A stretch of DNA of 22,922 nt from Chara braunii. Its lineage: Eukaryota; Streptophyta; Charophyceae; Charales; Characeae. The stretch lies in assembly GCA_003427395.1 (NCBI GenBank), contig BFEA01000024.1:4114637-4137558 (forward strand), in the 5' to 3' direction. This document shows, piece after piece, positions 17,341 to 22,922 of the stretch. The translations under genes and the position numbers were made by a program. Each line of letters begins with the position of its first letter. Within the stretch, counting starts at the first letter, position 1. The notes beneath the pieces were generated by a model. It did no database searches, was not told the origin of the DNA, and saw nothing but the letters and a program-made list of their open reading frames with translations.

Positions 17341-18280
17341 TGAAACGGTTTTTCACCTTTGAGAGAGATTGGACTGAAGTGCTACCGATGCAGATCCCAC
17401 GGCTCGATCCCTAGACCTCACCTTACCCGTGTACAGTATCAAGTCGACCTCTGTGTGTGTTTGAACCCGTGATCTGTGTTTTGGTAGATTATTGTTGCTT
17501 GTCATAGGTCTCGGTAGCAGTAGGGGTTCGATCTGTAGATCTGTCGGCTAGGGGTCATAGTGGTGTAGAGGCCATAGCTGTAGCAACTCTGAAAGGTCAA
17601 GGTCGTAGCTGCTACAGTCCTGAAAGACCAAGTCCACAGACTTCCGGAAGGTCCGGAAGTGGCCTTTCAAGTTTCTTCTCACGTTATACACAGCAGACCA
17701 GAGGCAAGTGGGCAAGTGGTGAGTCCAACTTCGCTTAGTCAGCGGTACTCAGTCCAAGTCTCACTTTGTACGGTCAGCACCATGAGGGACTGTGTGCACC
17801 ATGGGCCTGGTGGAAAAGGGCAGACCAGCGACTTACAGAAGTATAAATCTAGAGGCAGCGTCCAGCCATTCATTCATTCTTGTGAGAGCCATGTGGAAGC
17901 GCTGCCCAGGCGTCTTGTGCGAGGTGGTCTGCAGAAGCCCGAGGTTGAAGTGGGCTGAAGAGAGGGATAGTTCGTTCATAGCCAGTAGCAGTAGAGAGGC
18001 CATAGCCGCTGTAGCTTAGAGGTAGAGTTTAGTGTGTGTGTGTTTTCTTTGTACAGAGGTGTGAGCGAGGGATATCCAGGGTGGTCCAGAGACAAGTGTG
18101 TGCGAACAGTGTGTGGACAAAGGATGTGTGAGCGCTTAGGCGCCATAGCCAGTTGGAAGCGAGTTGTAACAAAACTGTGTTTTCGACTTGAGTATCTCTG
18201 AGCTTTGTGTGGGCGCACAGCGCCAGCGTGGATTGCCACCTGTTTGCATGTATGTGGAGTGAAGAAGAAAGCAAGTCTAA
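17341..18280 (+). repeat. Probable 3' LTR of fragment D
   Basis: Starts TGAAACGG directly after the polypurine tract and runs about 940 bp, the length seen for LTRs A and C, before the next integrase fragment. It has a TATA box, TATAAAT at 17842-17848, about 500 bp in. A roughly 31-base tandem duplication lies near 17574-17635 (TAGC..CTGAAAG.CCAAG), and a hairpin ACTTCCGG/CCGGAAGT at about 17640-17660. The right end is not proven because no second copy is present. Open frames inside lack domains. Confidence 0.55.
17842..17848 (+). promoter_or_regulatory. TATA box in LTR D
   Basis: TATAAAT in the context GAAGTATAAATCTAGAG, in the expected U3 position of the LTR. Predicted only from sequence. 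Confidence 0.45.
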
Positions 18281-18859
18281 TTTCAGTTTGCTGTACAGTA
18301 TCAAAAGCGCAGAGAAAAAGTAAGAGAAAACATAGCGAAAGCACAGCATCAGATGATAGAGCAGGCGAATAAGCACCGCAGACAGTCGCAGTTTGCTGTA
18401 GGGGATTTGGTCTGGGTTAAGTCTAAAGAGTTTCTTCCAGAGGAGAACATCTCGCAGAAGTTATTGCCTGCGTATAGGAGACTGTGGCAGATTCTCGACA
18501 TTATTGGTGATGTGGATGGTACTTCCTACGTTGTTGAGATTCCTCCGCATTTACACACTTACCCGGTGTTTCATGCTTCCAATTTACTCCCTTGTGTCAG
18601 CGATGAGCTATTTCCGACCCGCAGATCTACGATTCCTCCCGATATGGATGGCAAGTATGACGTGGACCGCATTGCTGCTGAGGGTGTCTACAGATCCGGA
18701 AGCAGGGGTAGGCCCCAGCGGTAGTATAAAGTCAGATTTGCTTATCAAGAGCCTTCTAAAGATCGCTGGTTTACTACGGATGAGCGAACTGAAACAGCAC
18801 CGCACATAGTGTCTTACTATGAGAGAGCTAGGCGAGGAATCAACATAGTTGATAGATAA
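18281..18859 (+). pseudogene. pol: Integrase tail with chromodomain, fragment E
   Basis: A single plus-strand frame of about 190 codons, with one TAG at 18722-18724 and a natural stop TAA at 18857. It starts near FAVQYQKR, after the catalytic core. It runs through QMIEQANKHRRQSQF, GDLVWVKSKEF and TYPVFHASNLL, then the chromodomain (YDVDRIAAEGV ... WFTTDERTETAPHIV). Closest relative in the window is fragment D. The 5' boundary coincides with CTAATTTCAG, which looks like a 3' splice site, but recombination with LTR D is the simpler explanation. No catalytic residues remain. Confidence 0.88.
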
Positions 18860-18904
18860 AAATTGTAACTTTCTCAGAGGACCTCGAAATTAGGCCGCTG
18901 AGAG
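18860..18904 (+). other. 3' UTR and degraded polypurine tract of fragment E
   Basis: TTCTCAGAGGACCTCGAAAT followed by TAGGCCGCTGAGAG, homologous to 17307-17340. The next bases are TTAAACC where D has TGAAACG, so the LTR start is mutated or lost. Confidence 0.6.
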
Positions 18905-19106
18905 TTAAACCACCAGTACCTCGGCCTGCTTTTTTTTTTTGGGCGGCCGTACACGCGCCACGTCCTTCGGTGTAGTGTTGCAGGTTCGGACAGGAGGGCG
19001 TCGGGAGTCCCAATGGGCCCAACGATGACAGATGAGGACAAAAAGAAAATAGTGGAAAAAAAAAAAAAAGGAAAACAAAAGAAGTGTCGGCGTTTACCTG
19101 ACACGC
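18905..19106. other. Unassigned DNA with homopolymer tracts
   Basis: Contains a run of T at about 18930-18939 and a run of A at about 19057-19069. No gene. It may be the degraded flank of the following repeat units. Confidence 0.5.
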
Positions 19107-19332
19107 GCCGCCAAGTCACAGTAGTAGCGACGAGCTACCTCAATGCCTGAATCTGGGCGCTTCTGCGGATCTGTGCGGAGTAGAGGCGTTGAGCTACCTC
19201 AACGCCTGAATATGGATGTGTTTGCGGAGGTGTGCAGAACGAGGTCCAATACAACATTTCCGCACATATCCGCAGAAGCATCCAGATTCAAGCGTTGAGG
19301 TAGCTAACGGGTAGGTACTGTGACTTGGCGGC
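19107..19332. repeat. Nested-hairpin unit, copy 1
   Basis: Outer perfect 17-base inverted repeat: GCCGCCAAGTCACAGTA (19107-19123) and its complement at 19316-19332. Inside lies a second long hairpin with arms of about 44 bases (19192-19235 and 19262-19305, few mismatches) around a loop with AGAACGAGGTCCAATA. A half copy of the inner arm precedes it at about 19133-19170. MITE-like or small-RNA-precursor-like architecture; identity unknown. Confidence 0.75.
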
Positions 19333-19392
19333 CTGGCAAAAAAAAAAAACCGTAAAAAACATAACGGGAAAAAACATATCACCACACTTTCG

Positions 19393-19720
19393 GCCGCCAA
19401 GTCACAGTAGTAGTGTCGAGCTACCTCAATGCCTGAATCTGGGCACTTTTGCGGATCTGTGCGGAGTAGCAACGCCGAGCTACCTCAACGCCTGAATCTG
19501 GACGCTTTTGCGGAGATGTGCAGAACGAGGTCCAATAGAACATTTCCGCACTTATCTGCAAAAGCGTCCAGATTCGGGCGTTGAGGTGGCAAACCGGTAG
19601 GGACGCTTTTGCGGAGATGTGCAGAACAAGGTCCAATAGAACATTTCTGCACTTATCCGCAAAAGCGTCCAGATTCGGGCGTTGAGGTGGCAAACCGGTA
19701 GAAGCTGTGACTTGAAGGCC
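19393..19720. repeat. Nested-hairpin unit, copy 2 (with extra inner arm)
   Basis: Same order as copy 1: GCCGCCAAGTCACAGTA at 19393, inner arm 19478-19521 with its complement 19548-19590, then a partial re-duplication of the hairpin (19601-19691). A decayed outer arm follows at 19704-19720 (CTGTGACTTGAAGGCC). Both units are followed by GTAAAAAAC and CATATCACCACACTTTC, so the whole unit with its spacer is tandemly duplicated. Confidence 0.75.
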
Positions 19721-19729
19721 TGGCAGAAA

Positions 19730-19748
19730 AATATATATATATATATAA
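19730..19748. repeat. AT microsatellite
   Basis: (AT)n in the spacer after hairpin copy 2, replacing the A-run seen at the same point after copy 1. Confidence 0.85.
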
Positions 19749-20045
19749 ATGTAAAAAACGGCCGCGGGAAACATATCACCACACTTTCTGCTGGCACGAA
19801 GAGACATCGAACTGCCAGCACGGACGGCGGGGCACAACGTATTGCAAGGAACATGAATATGGACGAAGCACAGAAATCCAGATTGCAAAATCACACTGAA
19901 GTCCATGTAGTCAAAGCAAGAGCAGATAGCACAATGGAACCAAGTAACCATCCATTTGAGAATGATACAGCAGAATCATGAGTCAATGTCCAAGCCCAAT
20001 CGGGCAACACCAACAACATAACCCAATGTAGCTCTCTCTCTTGAA
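19749..20045. other. Unassigned DNA left of LTR C
   Basis: No recognisable gene. It ends with CT repeats (20031-20041) immediately before the inferred LTR end. Confidence 0.5.
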
Positions 20046-20997
20046 TGGCGCCCGGCGCCCTATCTACACTACAGCCTAACACTACGACTACAGCGTTGAA
20101 AGCAACCAGACAACTTGACGACCAGCGAGTGATGACGTCAACACCAATGCCGACTTCCTCTCCACCAGGTACGCCCTCTCTTCACCCACACTCTCCCTTG
20201 ATAACCCACACAGNCTCTTCACCCACACTCTCCCTTGATAACCCACACAGTGCCCTTCACCTCCGAAGAACCACCTTCGCCCTTCGCCCTCTGCGCCCTT
20301 GGGCAGCCCGGCTATGGCCGCCAGCGCCCTGTACACAGGCAGCGCCCTACGGCCTAGCGCTAGCCTGCCTCATCCCAGGGCAGCGCAGCTCTGCACAGCG
20401 CAGCACCTCGCAAAAGCGCAGCGTGCCCGCAATGCCTGCATTGGCCAAGATCCCTGCCCACTCGCACTCTCTGCCTATATGCCAGTGCAGCGTGTGGGCG
20501 GCCTCCCTTGAGCCTGTGTCCCGGTCCCAGTACCTGCGCCCAGGCCCAACTGAGATGTGGCCCAGGCAGTACAGTTGCACCCCTTGTGCCAGGGTCGTCG
20601 TCCAGATGCAGACCCTTTCCGGTTTCCCAATGGTCTGCTCGGCCTCTATGACGGCAATGTTGCTTTCCGATTGGCCGACATCCAATGTGTGATGTGTCGG
20701 CCTCCCCTGGCTTGTGCCCAGGGCTCAACCACCTGAGGCCCTGGGCTCAACTGCTTCGAGCAGGAGTCTGGGTTTCCACGATGCACTCCAACCAACTGGC
20801 GTGCTGCAACTGCTGGATACCCACTTTACAAAAATGTTGAAAGAAAGGCCAGTTCGTGGATATTCTGACCAGCCTTCTCTTAGGGCGGTCACGGGTCTGG
20901 CCCGCCTTCACTTAGGGCGGGCACAAGGCTTGCTGAGGGCCTATGCCCAGAACATATGCATGTTGGCAAGGCCCCTCTTGAGGGCTCATTCCTCACA
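20046..20997 (-). repeat. Element C 3' LTR
   Basis: The right end is fixed by the polypurine tract: on the minus strand the LTR begins TGTGAGGAATGAGCCC right after AAGGGGGATGGAA. The left end is inferred at TGGCGCCCGGCGCCC (minus strand ends GGCGCCA), shared with LTR B, giving about 952 bp, close to the 926-971 bp of element A. The minus-strand TATA candidate CATATAG lies near plus 20474-20480. The length includes a 36-bp duplication around an N at 20214. Short open frames within are non-coding in appearance. Confidence 0.7.
20178..20250. repeat. Exact 36-bp duplication around a single N
   Basis: 20178-20213 and 20215-20250 are identical (CTCTTCACCC ... CCACACAG), with N at 20214. Same signature as 15365-15555; most likely an unmerged assembly join. 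Confidence 0.85.
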
Positions 20998-21310
20998 TTC
21001 CATCCCCCTTAGCTTCGAAAGTCCGCTGAGATGCTAACTTCGCAGGTGCCTTCCCTTTCAGCTTTCTCTCATAATCTGCCACCGCTTGAGGAGCTGTATC
21101 AATCAGTTCCTCTCTGGTAAACCAACGATCTTCTTTTGGATCCGTATGATGCCTGAGTCTGACGCGATACTCTCTCTTGGGTTTGGGAGGTCTTCCTCGA
21201 CCCAGCGGCTTTGGAGCAGGCATGTCCCTGTGATCCACAATGTCGTCGATGTCTACTTGACCATCCATGGTTGGGGGCAGCATCGATCTCCTTGAAGGGA
21301 ATTGATCCGT
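20993..21310 (-). pseudogene. pol: Element C chromodomain segment (after in-frame TAG)
   Basis: Same reading frame as the upstream pol, separated from it only by TAG at 21311-21313. It encodes the linker PSRRSMLPPTMDG, a chromodomain (VDIDDIVDHRD ... KREYRVRLRHH ... DRWFTREELIDTAPQAVADYE) and a short basic tail. The frame reads through the polypurine tract (GGGGGATGG gives Gly-Asp-Gly) and stops with a TGA three bases inside the 3' LTR. If the TAG is real and not read through, the integrase would lack its chromatin-targeting domain. Confidence 0.88.
20998..21012 (-). other. Polypurine tract of element C
   Basis: Minus strand TAAGGGGGATGGAA directly before the LTR start TGTGAGG. It overlaps the last codons of pol. 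Confidence 0.8.
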
Positions 21311-22922
21311 CTAAGCGAAAGGTGCAAGCTTTGAGGCATGAAAGACAGGGTAAGTGCGTAGGTGTCCAGGGACACGGATGACATATGTGGGACCATCCAT
21401 CTCATCCCCCACTATATCTAGGACTTCCCAGGGACCAAAATATTGAGGCATTAGTTTTCGAGAGATTCCGAACTCTTGTCCTAGCTCACTAGCCTTAACC
21501 CAGACACGTTCCCCTACCTGAAATGAGGACTGTCGTCGATGTTCATTCTCAGAAGCAATCATTGCTTGCTGAACTTTCTTCATATGCTCGACAGCTTGCT
21601 CTAACAACTTCTCATATTGCACACCATACTCAAGTGTGCCTGGAGTTGCAGAGGGTCGGTTTTCAGGTAGGAGGAAGTCCAACGCTGATCTAGGCTTCCA
21701 TCCCAAGTGTAGCTGATTAGGACTAACGCCGGTGTTGCTGTGTACAGCGTTGTTGTACAGACTGGCGATGAGAGGCAACTTCTCATCCCAATCATCTTGG
21801 CTGGGCTTGATGTAATGCCTCAGCAGATGTTGTACAACTCTATTCATTTGCTCGGCCTGTCCGTTGGCTTCGGGATGATTCCCTGAAGTCATTTGAAGTT
21901 GACTGCCCATCTGTTCAGCAGTCTTCTTCCACAACTCACTTGTGAAGCGGACATCTCTGTCACTAGCGATTGACTTTGGTAAACCAAAGTCACGCACCCA
22001 GTTGTCCTTGAACAACGTAATGACATGGTCAGTCCTTGCGGTCTCTGGCATAGCAACTAGTCTAGCGTACTTGGTGAATCGATCGATGATGACGAAAATG
22101 TGCCTCTTTCCACTCTTGCTGGTCACCAGGGTGTCCATGAAATCCATGGAGACACTCTGTCCTGGACCAGCGGGGATAGGTAAGGGCTTTAACAACCCAA
22201 GCGGTGCTTGAGTTCGCGGCTTGTCCCGCTGACAGACCTGACAGGTCTCTACGTACTTCTTTGCGTCATCTAACATTCCAGGCCACCAAAATCGTTGTAC
22301 TAGATTAGCACTCGTCTTCTTGTAGCCAAAGTGTTCGGTTGCGTCATGGCATTCTCCTAGAAACAAACTACGCAAACGTTCACTAGATGGAACTACTAAC
22401 CTTTTTATTCCGGCCTTATCAAGATAGAGAAGCCCGTCCACCATTACAAACTCACTTTCTGTGGCCTTGTCTTTTGCCTGAAGTTTGTGAATGATGTCCA
22501 TCGTGACAGGGTCTTCCTGATAGGCTCCCACCAACGATTGAGTTACTTCTTCAGATACACCAAAGTCAGAAACTAGCGTACCTAGGTAGTCTGCCCTACG
22601 TGATAGCGCATCTGCAACCTTGTTGTACTCTCCCTTCAGATACTCAAGCTTGAAGTCATATTGGTCTATGACTTCAATCCATCGCTTGAGTGCGTCAGAA
22701 AGAGTCGGTTGAGTATTGATCCATTTGAGGGTCTGATGATCAGTCCTCAAGTAGAAGAACCTTCCCAATAGGAAGTGTCTCCAATGGACAAGTGCTTTGT
22801 AGAGAGCATAGAGTTCCCTTTCATAGGTGGACTTCGCCAGTTTCTTCGATGGCATCTTCTTGCTCATGTACTCAATCGGTCTCAACTTTTTCCCATCCTG
22901 TTGAGCCAGCACTGCGCCAATG
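21311..22922 (-). CDS. pol: Element C pol: RNase H and integrase, 5' end off window
   Basis: An uninterrupted minus-strand frame of more than 530 codons, open at the window edge (upstream codons IGAV continue the RNase H). Numbering from the GTG at 22912, RNase H runs to about residue 105, with acidic residues in TYEREL (31-33), RTDHQ (Asp58) and ADALSR (Asp101); the first Asp is off window. The integrase zinc finger has His189, His194, Cys224 and Cys227. The core has Asp257, Asp318 and Glu354, with exactly 35 residues between the last two (D,D35E). The C-terminal domain contains GERVWVKASELG and YFGPWEVLDIVGD. It ends at TAG (21311-21313) just before the chromodomain. All visible catalytic residues are intact, making this the youngest or best conserved chromovirus in the window. 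Protease and RT should lie beyond 22922. Confidence 0.94.
   Translation of the reverse strand, partial: IGAVLAQQDGKKLRPIEYMSKKMPSKKLAKSTYERELYALYKALVHWRHFLLGRFFYLRTDHQTLKWINTQPTLSDALKRWIEVIDQYDFKLEYLKGEYNKVADALSRRADYLGTLVSDFGVSEEVTQSLVGAYQEDPVTMDIIHKLQAKDKATESEFVMVDGLLYLDKAGIKRLVVPSSERLRSLFLGECHDATEHFGYKKTSANLVQRFWWPGMLDDAKKYVETCQVCQRDKPRTQAPLGLLKPLPIPAGPGQSVSMDFMDTLVTSKSGKRHIFVIIDRFTKYARLVAMPETARTDHVITLFKDNWVRDFGLPKSIASDRDVRFTSELWKKTAEQMGSQLQMTSGNHPEANGQAEQMNRVVQHLLRHYIKPSQDDWDEKLPLIASLYNNAVHSNTGVSPNQLHLGWKPRSALDFLLPENRPSATPGTLEYGVQYEKLLEQAVEHMKKVQQAMIASENEHRRQSSFQVGERVWVKASELGQEFGISRKLMPQYFGPWEVLDIVGDEMDGPTYVIRVPGHLRTYPVFHASKLAPFA

Noticed and set aside
20045-20692. 215-aa plus-strand Pro/Ser-rich frame
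   Set aside because: Falls inside LTR C, spans an N, and overlaps equally long minus-strand frames; GC-rich LTR shadow.
1-22922. CRISPR, defence or other prokaryotic system
   Set aside because: Repeats are transposons, minisatellites and microsatellites; no cas-like or operon-like coding is present and the content is eukaryotic.

Overview
This is eukaryotic repeat DNA. I find no host protein gene, rRNA or tRNA gene, and no CRISPR or other prokaryotic system. It holds Ty3/gypsy elements whose integrases end in a chromodomain (chromoviruses), a primer-binding site close to the initiator-Met type common in plants, a plant-type LINE with the cysteine-rich zf-RVT tail, and much CT and purine microsatellite. 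This points to a streptophyte. A charophyte alga such as Chara is my guess from general style; nothing here proves a species.

Layout. 1-810: CT microsatellite and unassigned DNA, with a multi-stem palindrome at 721-796. 811-3994: a long inverted repeat with arms of about 1.24 and 1.11 kb around an 832-bp centre. Each arm carries a 46-bp minisatellite and an outward-facing TATA box. The centre holds a 506-bp repeat here called X (2380-2885). A second X copy follows the right arm and is split by a 9.57-kb chromovirus, element A (4176-13747, minus strand). A has LTRs of 926 and 971 bp, ends TGCA...TGCA, a 4-bp CGCT target duplication, a PBS and a short polypurine tract. Its gag and pol are broken, RNase H is deleted, and a 5'-truncated LINE (8395-10612) with a 7-bp duplication and poly(A) tail sits inside gag. 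The order of events is X, then element A, then the LINE. The intact X copy 1.6 kb away serves as an empty site.

14089-15907: a degenerate tail of the X/arm family, then about 1.2 kb of AGAGTAG-type satellite. 15908-18904: a chain of chromovirus pieces, comprising a minus-strand partial LTR (B), two plus-strand integrase/chromodomain tails (D and E), and a full-size LTR-like block after D. 18905-20045: two tandem units of a nested hairpin. 20046-22922: the 3' LTR and the 3' part of pol of element C (minus strand), the best preserved element, open to the window edge apart from one in-frame TAG before the chromodomain.

The pieces do not form a cellular pathway. They share the retrotransposon cycle (gag particle, protease, reverse transcriptase/RNase H, integrase with chromatin-targeting chromodomain), and nearly all are relics. 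The points most worth a second look are the self-documenting nested insertion, the long inverted repeat with outward promoters, the duplicated nested hairpins, the dense TGACGTGG array in the element A leader, and two single-N joins flanked by exact duplications that look like assembly errors.
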